A DNA stretch of 64,000 nt from NCBI RefSeq assembly GCF_001297705.1, contig NZ_LIRF01000003.1:806001-870000 (forward strand). Reading direction: 5' to 3'. The notes below the pieces were generated by a model, which searched no databases, was not told the DNA's origin, and saw only the letters and a program-made list of their open reading frames with translations. Shown one piece after another: positions 16,993 to 25,428 of this stretch (position 1 is its first letter; each line of letters opens with the position of its first letter). Made by a program: the position numbers and the translations under genes. The stretch comes from Chryseobacterium sp. ERMR1:04. Lineage in GTDB: Bacteria; Bacteroidota; Bacteroidia; Flavobacteriales; Weeksellaceae.

Positions 16993-17777
16993 GCTTCTAT
17001 TTCTTTTTTGATTGCAATCGTCATTAAAGGCAACGTAATCCAGATAGGTAAAACTTTCATCACAAGCCAACTAAAAGGATTCACCATAATCACCGAATCT
17101 CTTTTAAAAAGTTGATCAATACAATACCTAGCCACTTTATCAGGATCTAAAAGGGTTAATCTTCCTAAAAAGCCTTGTTTTTCAATTCTTTTGCAAACGT
17201 CATTATTGGTTTTCATGGCTCCCGGATTTACAACACTTACAAAAACATTGGTATCTTTTAATTCTTCATATAAACCTCTTGAGAAAGAATGGATAAAGGT
17301 TTTTGAAGCTGGATAAACTGTTTTAAAACCAATGGGAGAAAACGCTGCCATGCTCGAAACATTTAGAATGTATGACTGAGGCTGTTTCAATAAATTGGGA
17401 AGTAATTGATGAGTGATTAAGGAAGTTGCAGCAATATTTACCTGTAAAATAGTATTGATATAATCAGGCGTGGCATCCACAAACTTCATGGTTCCTCCCA
17501 ACCCTGCATTATTAATGAGAATATGAATATCGAAGGAGTTATTCAACCATTCTGTCAGTTTAAAAATGTTTTCATTCACCGAAAGATCTACTTCATAATA
17601 TTCGGTTTTTACGTGATAGCTTTCTGCAATTTCCTGACTTACTTCTTTCAGGTTTTGATCGGGAAGACTTATTAAAATTACATTGATATTTTTCTTGGCC
17701 AGACTCTCGGCAAATGCTTTCCCCAACCCCTGACTGGCTCCTGTGACCACTGCGTATGACTCTCTTTTCATTTCCAT
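16989..17777 (-). CDS. short-chain dehydrogenase/reductase (classical SDR)
   Basis: A 262-residue classical SDR with TGASQGLG (nucleotide binding), NNAG, an active-site Ser and the YPASKTF motif. The C-terminal ~40 residues are hydrophobic (WLVMKVLPIWITLPLMTIAI), as in membrane-associated ketoreductases. An ATG at 17810 would lie upstream of the -7 element at 17796-17803, so the start is placed at 17777 (17771 is also possible). It overlaps the following epimerase gene by four bases; the two probably act on the same pathway, which I cannot identify. Confidence 0.82.
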   Translation of the reverse strand: MEMKRESYAVVTGASQGLGKAFAESLAKKNINVILISLPDQNLKEVSQEIAESYHVKTEYYEVDLSVNENIFKLTEWLNNSFDIHILINNAGLGGTMKFVDATPDYINTILQVNIAATSLITHQLLPNLLKQPQSYILNVSSMAAFSPIGFKTVYPASKTFIHSFSRGLYEELKDTNVFVSVVNPGAMKTNNDVCKRIEKQGFLGRLTLLDPDKVARYCIDQLFKRDSVIMVNPFSWLVMKVLPIWITLPLMTIAIKKEIEA

Positions 17778-17795
17778 AAAGCAAATTTTATGGGA

Positions 17796-17803
17796 CAAAA
17801 GTA
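17796..17803 (-). promoter_or_regulatory. -7 promoter element of the SDR-epimerase operon
   Basis: TACTTTTG on the minus strand, about 20 bases before the chosen start. No TTG at standard spacing. Confidence 0.5.
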
Positions 17804-17918
17804 TCTTCAAAAAGCCTCTTTAATGTTCCAACCTATCGGAGCGAACGTCTTTTCATAAAAAAAGAACACAAAACAATCAATTAATAATCAAATGGTTAAA
17901 TCTGAGAAAAGTTAAAAC

Positions 17919-19034
17919 TTATAAACCTGAACTTATTTTTTTGAATTCAGAAGGCGTCTGATGGGTGATTTTTTTAAAGGTTGTATTAAAAGAAGTTTTA
18001 GAATTGAATCCAGACTCGTAGGCTATTCCTAAAGTCGAAAGTTTGCTACCATTATCTTTCAATAGTATTTTGGCATATTCGATTCTGTATTCATTAACAT
18101 ATTGGAAAAAATTCTTTTGGAATCCTGTGTTGATTACATAAGAAAGTTGATGAGTAGATACAGAAAGTATTTGAGAAAGCTTAATCAGATTCAGTTCGCT
18201 ATCGAGATATGGTTTTTCAACTTTCATCACGTCTTCCAATGCTGTTTTAATTTTAGAAAGCTCTTCGTCGGAAATCAGCTTGCGTTTTACCTCTTCTTTG
18301 TCATTAGAAATATCCTCTATGGAAATCAATTCATGAAGCTGTTTTTCTTCTACAGGATAGATCTCCTTTTGTCTTAAACAATAGCATCCTACAAAATAAA
18401 CAACCATCAGAAAAATGAAATTCATTAAATAATTCAGCGCATTCGCGTCATAAAAGATATTGTAGATCAAGAATATAATATTCATGACAAAGATGACTAC
18501 AATAATGTGTTCGAGCCAGTTTAAATTTATCCCTTCTGTATTGGAAGAAAATAATTGAATTCTTTTCTGATGTTTTCGAATGGTAATATAAGAAAGCACT
18601 GTATAGAATAATGCCTGAGACAAAATAAGTATAAGAAAAACGATCTGAAAGACCCCATCAATATAAAAAACTACAAAACGATGAAATAGTATATTGGCTA
18701 AGAAAATAACCGGTAAAATAGCATATTTCAGATCTGAAATTTTGAATGTAAAGGCAGGGTTCGTGAAAAACAGAACACTGAAATAAAATATAATAGGCGT
18801 CAAGAACTGTATAACCTGTACAAAAAGCAACGAATGCACATCAAATTCTGAACCTTTCGCCAATGACAGAATTTCATCAAGCCAAAAGGTAGACCATAAA
18901 AATAGAAATATTCCAAACCAGGCATTTGCTTTTTTATTACCCTTTAAAGGATTGGTCAGCTCCAATAAAGAAAGTAAAACCAATGAACCATAAATAAGTA
19001 TAACGATAAAATTGTTTAACTCTGTAGTGTTCAT
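17919..19034 (-). CDS. membrane-anchored AraC family transcriptional regulator
   Basis: 371 residues: about seven transmembrane segments in residues 1-220, a short linker, then a C-terminal AraC DNA-binding domain (about 265-371; LSQILSVSTHQLSYVINTGF as first HTH, LGIAYESGFNSKTSFNTTFKKITHQTPSEF split across the second). Such membrane-bound AraC regulators are common in Flavobacteriia; the membrane part probably senses an unknown signal. It ends a run of closely spaced minus-strand genes that begins with parE, though the SDR operon downstream has its own promoter. Confidence 0.88.
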   Translation of the reverse strand: MNTTELNNFIVILIYGSLVLLSLLELTNPLKGNKKANAWFGIFLFLWSTFWLDEILSLAKGSEFDVHSLLFVQVIQFLTPIIFYFSVLFFTNPAFTFKISDLKYAILPVIFLANILFHRFVVFYIDGVFQIVFLILILSQALFYTVLSYITIRKHQKRIQLFSSNTEGINLNWLEHIIVVIFVMNIIFLIYNIFYDANALNYLMNFIFLMVVYFVGCYCLRQKEIYPVEEKQLHELISIEDISNDKEEVKRKLISDEELSKIKTALEDVMKVEKPYLDSELNLIKLSQILSVSTHQLSYVINTGFQKNFFQYVNEYRIEYAKILLKDNGSKLSTLGIAYESGFNSKTSFNTTFKKITHQTPSEFKKISSGL

Positions 19035-19064
19035 TGGTTTTATTATTTTAAAAAAGATTAATTT

Positions 19065-19706
19065 TTAACCTATTTTTTTCTTCACAAAGATCTCATAACT
19101 TAGGTATAATAAGGGAAGTGACATTATTCCTAAATATAAAAAGTTATTGATCGCAAGATCCGGATGCATCGCAATAGAGAATACCAATCCGAAGAATGCG
19201 CCTCCCAAATGTGCTGAATGTCCCAAATTATCCCACTGCTTTGGATTTAACATCATATAAACAGAATATCCAAAATATAATGTTCCGAAAAGCCATCCCG
19301 GTAAGAAGTTAACGCTGATTTCATTGGGAGCCATTGCTATAGAAGCAAAAATAATCCCTGAAACAGCACCTGAAGCCCCAATTGCAGAATACCAAGGTTG
19401 ATTTTTATAAATAAGTAAGCTAAATAAATTCCCTAGGATCATGGATCCAAAGTAGATAATTAGAAAACCTATACTTCCAAAAAAATGAATAACCACTCCT
19501 TGAAAGAAATATAAAGACAACATATTGAAAAATAAGTGCATAAAATCAGCATGAAGAAACGCTGAACTCACCAATCTTATATATTCTTTTTTTGAATTGA
19601 TTGCATTAATATTAAACTTATATTTTTCAAATAATTGAATATTATTAAGCCCCATATAACTGATGATACAGGTCACGGCAATAATTACTAAAACGATGAT
19701 ATTCAT
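19065..19706 (-). CDS. rhomboid family intramembrane serine protease
   Basis: A 213-residue protein with six transmembrane segments. The catalytic dyad is S112 in GASGAVSG and H166 in HSAHLGG; the HLFFN motif (H57, N61) on helix 2 is also present. Rhomboids cleave transmembrane proteins in the bilayer; the substrate is unknown. The frame is open to 19754, but that would run back into the lipoprotein gene; ATG at 19706 is preferred, seven bases after its stop. It is followed 30 bases later by the AraC-type regulator. Confidence 0.9.
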   Translation of the reverse strand: MNIIVLVIIAVTCIISYMGLNNIQLFEKYKFNINAINSKKEYIRLVSSAFLHADFMHLFFNMLSLYFFQGVVIHFFGSIGFLIIYFGSMILGNLFSLLIYKNQPWYSAIGASGAVSGIIFASIAMAPNEISVNFLPGWLFGTLYFGYSVYMMLNPKQWDNLGHSAHLGGAFFGLVFSIAMHPDLAINNFLYLGIMSLPLLYLSYEIFVKKKIG

Positions 19707-19713
19707 ATTTTTT

Positions 19714-20274
19714 TTATTTAATTTTTTGAATCGGAAGCTCTTTTGTAGCTCCACCTTCGGAAGGAATCATGTCACTTTTAATATAAAACGTATTATTTTT
19801 GTTGTATAAAAAAAAGTCCAGATCAATTCCTGTATTTTCTCCTTCAATAATGATTTCGGGTAAAAATTTAACGGCTGTATTTTCATTATTCATTTTACCG
19901 AAACTTCCATACACATGCTGCATGACCAATTTTGTGGTATCATTCGGCTTTTCACACCAAAGATAAAAATGACCATCTTCAGGACCATCCAATACTAATT
20001 TGGCTTTCAGTTTTGTCCCATCATTTTCTCCTGCGTAATCAAGATAATCCAAATGATACTCTCCTTTCCATTTTGCAAAGTCTTTTTTATTGACTGCTTC
20101 ATAGTCGGTATCTTCTTTTCTAATTTCTCCTTCTGTTGCTTCTTCGGGCTCTATTGTTTGGGCTGAATCAGCAATTTTGGTTTCCACCTTGGGTGTTTCA
20201 GTTATTTTTTCTTTTTTCTCTTTGCAGGAAAAGCCCATCATAAAGATGAGCACAGGAAATACAATTTTTTTCAT
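19714..20274 (-). CDS. lipoprotein of unknown function
   Basis: 186 residues with a lipoprotein signal peptide (lipobox MGFSC, C17) and a charged Lys/Glu-rich linker (about 18-60). The rest is a small beta-rich domain (KWKGEYHLDYLDYAG, LVLDGPEDGHFYLWCE) that could be a lipocalin-like or ligand-binding fold; I do not recognise the family. It lies 11 bases after parC and 7 bases before the rhomboid gene in a probable operon. Confidence 0.78.
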   Translation of the reverse strand: MKKIVFPVLIFMMGFSCKEKKEKITETPKVETKIADSAQTIEPEEATEGEIRKEDTDYEAVNKKDFAKWKGEYHLDYLDYAGENDGTKLKAKLVLDGPEDGHFYLWCEKPNDTTKLVMQHVYGSFGKMNNENTAVKFLPEIIIEGENTGIDLDFFLYNKNNTFYIKSDMIPSEGGATKELPIQKIK

Positions 20275-20285
20275 GGTTTTATATT

Positions 20286-22871
20286 CTATTCGCTTTCAGT
20301 TTCTCCTGCATCAAACAAATCACCAATCACTCCTCCATCATCATCTGTCCCTTCAGTATTATCAGGTTCTTCATATACTTCAGGCTCTTCCTCTTCAGGT
20401 TCCGGAATGGTTACGTTGATTGTTTTTACTTTAAACTTCGTAAACTGATTACCAATAGCTTTAATTCCTTTCACCGCAATAAACTCATCGATATTAATGG
20501 TTTCAGGATCACGTTCTTTTCCTTTGTCTTTTGCAAAAGCAATCTCTGCAGTACAATTATTGGCCACAATTATATTTTCAATAAATGATTTATTATGCTC
20601 TGATGGCATAAAGGCCTGTGGATTTGTATTATTCTCTAGCAAGAATCGTTTGATAAAGTAAATTTCCTTCTCGCCATCATAGTAAATACAGGTGATGGGC
20701 TGGTTAGGTCTCCATTTTTCCAAGATCAGATATTCATCATCGAAACGGTTTCCTAAATCAAAAGAAATCAATTTAGCTTCTCCATTCCCTGTGACAATTA
20801 AAATTTTATCATCTCCTTTAAAGCTTCCGAGTAAAGTTCCTCTTCCGTCTGCATTCAATCTTCTTACCGTATCATCAAACCAAATTCTTCTTGGAGCCAA
20901 CGTAGAAACGCCTTCTTCTTTAAGATCGATCTTTTTAATTGAATATTTGGTCACCAAATTCCCTTTAGAATCACGCCCTTTGATGGCTAATTCTGAGAAA
21001 TCGATATCCATTTTATTTTTTCTGATTCTTGGGTTTGGCTTTAAAAGTACCGATACCGTTTCAGCTTCACCATTCGGGTTTGCTGAGAAATAAAGCGTTT
21101 CAGAGAATTTTTTATCCGATGCCAATGGGTAATCTGTATTTCTGGTTACCCCAGTTACAGAAAAACGTTTCATATAATAAGGTCCTTCTCTTCCTTCACG
21201 GTAGATCATGTTGTAAACCGTTCTCTTATCACTTTTCTTGAAAATGGCAACGTGTAAAATATCTTTTCCGATAAAAGTTTTGGCTTCCACTTTTACCACT
21301 TTCATACTTCCGTCTTTTCTGAAAGTAATAATATCATCAATATCTGAACAGTCGAATAAATACTGATCTTTTTTAAGAGAAGTTCCGATGAACCCTTCTT
21401 CAAAATTAGCATAGAATTTTTCATTGGCTACGGCAACTTTACTTGCATCAATGGTATCGAAAATTCTAAGCTCTGTTTTTCTTTCTCTATCCTTACCAAA
21501 TTTCTTTTGAATATTTAAATAATAATCAATCGCATAGGTAATAAGGTGAGCCAGGTTATGTTTTACCAACTCTATCTTTCCTTCAAGAGCGGCAATATTT
21601 TCTTTAAATTTATCTAAATCGAATCTTGAAATTCTTTTAATTCTGATTTCTGTTAATCGAAGAATATCTTCCTGTGTTACTGCTCTTAACAAATGTTTCG
21701 TGTGAGGTTTTAAGCCTTTGTCAATTGTTAATAGAACATCATCCCAGGTTTCAACTTCTTCAATATCGTGGTAGATTCTGTTTTCAATGAAAATTCTTTC
21801 CAATGAAGAGAAATGCCAGTTTTCCTGCAACTCGTGAAGCTCAATCTCCAATTCTTTTTTAAGCAATGAAACCGTATGATCCGTATTCATTCTTAAAATC
21901 TCAGAAACGTTCAGGAACATCGGTTTATCCCCAACAATTACACATGCATTGGGTGAAATGGTTACCTGACAGTCTGTAAATGCATATAAAGCATCAATTG
22001 TTTTATCAGGTGAAGAGTCATTAGGAAGGTGAATAAGAATTTCTACCTTATCAGATGTATTATCTTCAATTTTTTTAATCTTGATCTTCCCTTTTTCATT
22101 TGCTTTTAAGATCGAATCAATTAAGTCGCTTGTATTCTTAGAAAAAGGAAGCTCGGTAATCACTAAAGTATGCTTATCCGTCTGCGTAATTCTCGCTCTG
22201 GCTCTCACTTTTCCTCCTCTATGACCGTCGTTATATTCAGAAACATCTAAATATCCTGCGGTTAAGAAATCAGGAAATACCTCAAACTTTTTACCTTTTA
22301 AATAGGCAACAGAAGCATTAATTAGTTCATTAAAGTTATGGGGAAGAATTTTGGTTGAAAGTCCAACACCAATTCCTTCAACTCCCTGAGCAAGAAGCAA
22401 TGGGAATTTTACAGGAAGGTCTATCGGTTCATTATTTCTTCCGTCATAAGATTTTGCCCAATCTGTTGTTTTAGGGTTAAAGACAACCTCTAATGCAAAA
22501 GGCGTTAATCTTGCTTCAATATATCTCGCCGCCGCCGCAGAATCTCCTGTATAAATATTTCCCCAGTTTCCCTGAGTATCTATTAAGAGTTCTTTTTGTC
22601 CAATGGCAACCATGGCATCAGTAATAGACGCATCACCATGAGGGTGATATTTCATGGTATTTCCAACGATATTGGCAACTTTGTTGTAACGACCGTCTTC
22701 CAGCTCACGCATGGAGTGCATGATTCTTCGCTGAACAGGCTTTAAACCATCATAAACAGACGGAATTGCCCTGTCTAAAATTACATATGATGCATAATCA
22801 AGAAACCAATCTTTGTAAAGACCGGAAACTTTTTTTAAGCTTTCACCTTCATGAGAGTGTTCTTCTGTCAT
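20286..22871 (-). CDS. parC: type IIA DNA topoisomerase subunit A (topoisomerase IV, ParC-like)
   Basis: 861 residues. The breakage-reunion core has RRIMHSMRELEDGRYNKVAN, YHPHGDASITDAMV (quinolone region) and catalytic Y117 in AAAARYIEARL. The C-terminal beta-pinwheel is degenerate and ends in a highly acidic tail (EPEEEEPEVYEEPDNTEG). Topoisomerase IV unlinks daughter chromosomes. The pairing with a 625-residue ParE-like subunit upstream identifies the complex; absence of a clear GyrA box favours ParC over GyrA. It overlaps the upstream two-TM gene by 23 bases. Confidence 0.9.
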   Translation of the reverse strand: MTEEHSHEGESLKKVSGLYKDWFLDYASYVILDRAIPSVYDGLKPVQRRIMHSMRELEDGRYNKVANIVGNTMKYHPHGDASITDAMVAIGQKELLIDTQGNWGNIYTGDSAAAARYIEARLTPFALEVVFNPKTTDWAKSYDGRNNEPIDLPVKFPLLLAQGVEGIGVGLSTKILPHNFNELINASVAYLKGKKFEVFPDFLTAGYLDVSEYNDGHRGGKVRARARITQTDKHTLVITELPFSKNTSDLIDSILKANEKGKIKIKKIEDNTSDKVEILIHLPNDSSPDKTIDALYAFTDCQVTISPNACVIVGDKPMFLNVSEILRMNTDHTVSLLKKELEIELHELQENWHFSSLERIFIENRIYHDIEEVETWDDVLLTIDKGLKPHTKHLLRAVTQEDILRLTEIRIKRISRFDLDKFKENIAALEGKIELVKHNLAHLITYAIDYYLNIQKKFGKDRERKTELRIFDTIDASKVAVANEKFYANFEEGFIGTSLKKDQYLFDCSDIDDIITFRKDGSMKVVKVEAKTFIGKDILHVAIFKKSDKRTVYNMIYREGREGPYYMKRFSVTGVTRNTDYPLASDKKFSETLYFSANPNGEAETVSVLLKPNPRIRKNKMDIDFSELAIKGRDSKGNLVTKYSIKKIDLKEEGVSTLAPRRIWFDDTVRRLNADGRGTLLGSFKGDDKILIVTGNGEAKLISFDLGNRFDDEYLILEKWRPNQPITCIYYDGEKEIYFIKRFLLENNTNPQAFMPSEHNKSFIENIIVANNCTAEIAFAKDKGKERDPETINIDEFIAVKGIKAIGNQFTKFKVKTINVTIPEPEEEEPEVYEEPDNTEGTDDDGGVIGDLFDAGETESE

Positions 22872-23358
22872 CTTTTATTTTTAACTCTTTTTTCTCGTTA
22901 TTAGCTTTTATGACTCTACTTAAAGAGAATTTTAAATCGGTAATTTCTTTTTTTGTGAGATACGAAATTTCGTATTTTAACATCGTGGACCCACTAACTT
23001 TGCTTGAAATGGTAATATAAAGTCTTTTAATAAAGAAAATATCTATTATTTCATAGCTCAGCAGTTTGTATTTTGGGAATTCATCACTTAATGGTTTGTC
23101 TAAAAAAGGAACAATATTTCTGTTTTTAAAATTCAGGGCTTCCCCATCACTATCATATTCAAAAATCTGCCTTCCTCGTAAGTAAAAAGCAATTAATAAA
23201 CCGACAGGAATAATTGGTAATAAATAGCCTTCTAATCCTAATACATTGAATCTGTATTCTTCTAATAGAAAAGCTGCAATACCAACCAAAACGCCCATTA
23301 TTAATAGCGTATTCACAAAGTTATATACCGAAGCTTTGTTACGGTTACTTAATCTCAT
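22849..23358 (-). CDS. two-transmembrane protein of unknown function in the topoisomerase operon
   Basis: 169 residues with two transmembrane helices in residues 13-60 (NFVNTLLIMGVLVGIAAFL and YLLPIIPVGLLIAFYL) and a cytoplasmic beta-rich domain of about 100 residues that may be PH-like. No family recognised with confidence. It starts 52 bases after parE and its 3' end overlaps the first 23 bases of parC, so its translation is coupled to topoisomerase expression. Confidence 0.75.
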   Translation of the reverse strand: MRLSNRNKASVYNFVNTLLIMGVLVGIAAFLLEEYRFNVLGLEGYLLPIIPVGLLIAFYLRGRQIFEYDSDGEALNFKNRNIVPFLDKPLSDEFPKYKLLSYEIIDIFFIKRLYITISSKVSGSTMLKYEISYLTKKEITDLKFSLSRVIKANNEKKELKIKDDRRTLS

Positions 23359-23410
23359 ATTACTAGTGTTGTGGTTGTGATTTGGTTTTTACTTTATAAA
23401 TTTATTTCAT

Positions 23411-25288
23411 CTATCCTTCAGTTGGTATTACTTTTTTATCAATATCCGGATCTTCTACAACTAAATTATCCAGAATAAATAATTGCCTGTCTGGTGTATT
23501 TTTACCCATGTAAAACTCCAGTAACTGTTCTATGGTCTGATCTCTGCCGAGCACTACAGGCTCTAAGCGAATATCTTTACCAATGAAGTGTTTGAACTCA
23601 TCGGGTGAGATCTCTCCCAATCCTTTAAATCGAGTAATTTCAGGGTTTTTACCCAACTCGTTTAATGCTTTTACTCTTTCTACCTCTGTGTAACAATATC
23701 TTGTTTCCTTTTTATTTCTTACCCTAAACAAAGGGGTTTGAAGGATATAAAGGTGTCCATTCTTAATAAGATCAGGGAAAAACTGTAAAAAGAAAGTGAT
23801 CATTAACAAACGAATGTGCATCCCATCCACATCGGCATCGGTTGCAATGATAACCTGATTATATCTTAAATCTTCAAGACTTTCTTCAATATTTAAAGCG
23901 GCCTGAAGTAAGTTAAATTCTTCATTTTCATACACCACTTTCTTCGTAAGACCATAACAGTTCAAAGGCTTTCCTTTCAATGAAAATACGGCCTGCGTTT
24001 CTACCTGTCTGGATTTTGTGATAGATCCTGATGCAGAATCTCCCTCGGTAATAAAGATCTGTGTATCTCCTTTTCTTTCTGCCTTCTGATCATTATAATG
24101 CTGTCTGCAATCCCGAAGTTTTTTATTGTGAAGAGACACTTTCTTTGCTCTTTCTCTTGCTAACTTCTGAATTCCTGAAAGCTCTTTTCTTTCTCTTTCT
24201 GAAATCAATATTTTTCTCTGAATGGCTTCTGAAATTTCAGGATTTTTATGTAAGAAATTATCCAGTTTACTTTTCAGGAAATCGATGATAAATGTTCTTA
24301 CCGTTGGTCCATTCGGGCCAATATCATTGGATCCTAATTTCGTTTTGGTCTGAGATTCAAAAACAGGCTCTTCCACATTAATGGAAATCGCTGCAATGAT
24401 TGATTTTCTGATATCAGAAGCATCAAAATTCTTATTAAAAAATTCTCTGATCGTTTTTACATACGCTTCACGGAAGGCATTTAAGTGCGTCCCTCCCTGT
24501 GTTGTATTTTGTCCGTTAACGAATGAGAAATAGGTCTCCGTTTGAGATTTATCAGAATGGGTAATCGCCAATTCAATATCATTATCCCTCAGGTGAACAA
24601 TTGGATAAAGAATTTCGCTTTCCACTTCTTCCTCTAATAAGTCTTTAAGACCATTTTCAGAATAAAATGTTTCTCCGTTAAAGATAATTTTCAATCCGGG
24701 ATTCAAGTACGCATAATTACGGAGCATTCTTTCGATATACTCTTTTCTGTATTTGAAATGAAGGAAAATTTCTCCATCCGGAACAAATGAAATTTCAGTT
24801 CCGTTTCTGTCTGAAGTATCTTTTTCTTCATAGTCTTCCGTGATCATTCCACGAGAAAACTCGGCCATCTTCATTTTCCCTTCACGGAAAGATCGTACAC
24901 GGAAATATTCTGAAAGGGCATTCACCGCTTTCGTACCTACCCCATTCAGACCTACCGATTTTTTGAAGGCTTTACTATCATACTTACCTCCGGTATTCAT
25001 TTTGGAAACAGCGTCTACCACTTTTCCCAATGGAATTCCACGGCCAAAGTCACGAATCGCAACTTTACCGTCATCCACTTTTATTTCAATTCTTTTACCC
25101 GACTTCATCCTGAACTCATCGATAGAGTTGTCCAGAATTTCTTTAAGCAAAATATAAATACCGTCATCAGCAGATGAGCCATCTCCTAACTTCCCGATAT
25201 ACATTCCGGGACGTAAACGAATGTGCTCCTGCCAATCGAGGGTTCTGATATTATCTTCGGAATAGATTGGATTTATTTCTTGTGACAT
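23411..25288 (-). CDS. parE: type IIA DNA topoisomerase subunit B (topoisomerase IV, ParE-like)
   Basis: 625 residues: GHKL ATPase ([44 protein letters not shown]), transducer domain with QTKTKLG, and the TOPRIM domain ([18 protein letters not shown]). The length fits ParE and lacks the E. coli GyrB insertion. It provides the ATPase for strand passage with ParC. It is the first gene of a minus-strand run that continues through parC to the rhomboid and AraC-type genes. Confidence 0.93.
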   Translation of the reverse strand: MSQEINPIYSEDNIRTLDWQEHIRLRPGMYIGKLGDGSSADDGIYILLKEILDNSIDEFRMKSGKRIEIKVDDGKVAIRDFGRGIPLGKVVDAVSKMNTGGKYDSKAFKKSVGLNGVGTKAVNALSEYFRVRSFREGKMKMAEFSRGMITEDYEEKDTSDRNGTEISFVPDGEIFLHFKYRKEYIERMLRNYAYLNPGLKIIFNGETFYSENGLKDLLEEEVESEILYPIVHLRDNDIELAITHSDKSQTETYFSFVNGQNTTQGGTHLNAFREAYVKTIREFFNKNFDASDIRKSIIAAISINVEEPVFESQTKTKLGSNDIGPNGPTVRTFIIDFLKSKLDNFLHKNPEISEAIQRKILISERERKELSGIQKLARERAKKVSLHNKKLRDCRQHYNDQKAERKGDTQIFITEGDSASGSITKSRQVETQAVFSLKGKPLNCYGLTKKVVYENEEFNLLQAALNIEESLEDLRYNQVIIATDADVDGMHIRLLMITFFLQFFPDLIKNGHLYILQTPLFRVRNKKETRYCYTEVERVKALNELGKNPEITRFKGLGEISPDEFKHFIGKDIRLEPVVLGRDQTIEQLLEFYMGKNTPDRQLFILDNLVVEDPDIDKKVIPTEG

Positions 25289-25308
25289 ATATTATTTCAG
25301 CAAACATA

Positions 25309-25316
25309 CAAAAGTA
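25309..25316 (-). promoter_or_regulatory. -7 promoter element of the parE operon
   Basis: TACTTTTG on the minus strand, 21 bases before the parE start. Confidence 0.5.
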
Positions 25317-25378
25317 CGAAATTGGACAAAATTATCCGAATTTTTTCAATTCGTTTTTTAAAGATTTTCTTCTATGTA

Positions 25379-25409
25379 TTGTAATATTATCAATCAAACT
25401 ATATATTTA
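25379..25409 (+). promoter_or_regulatory. promoter of the LytS-like sensor gene
   Basis: TTG (25379-25381), 20 bases, TATATTTA (25402-25409). It lies 20 bases upstream of the GTG at 25429 and downstream of the longer-frame start, which supports the GTG. Confidence 0.5.
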
Positions 25410-25428
25410 CAGTATTATTCAATATAAT

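Noticed and set aside
25267..25428. N-terminal extension of the LytS-like sensor from ATG at 25267
   Set aside because: It overlaps the parE promoter and gene start and precedes a promoter-like TTG-N20-TATATTTA; the GTG at 25429 gives a clean signal peptide.
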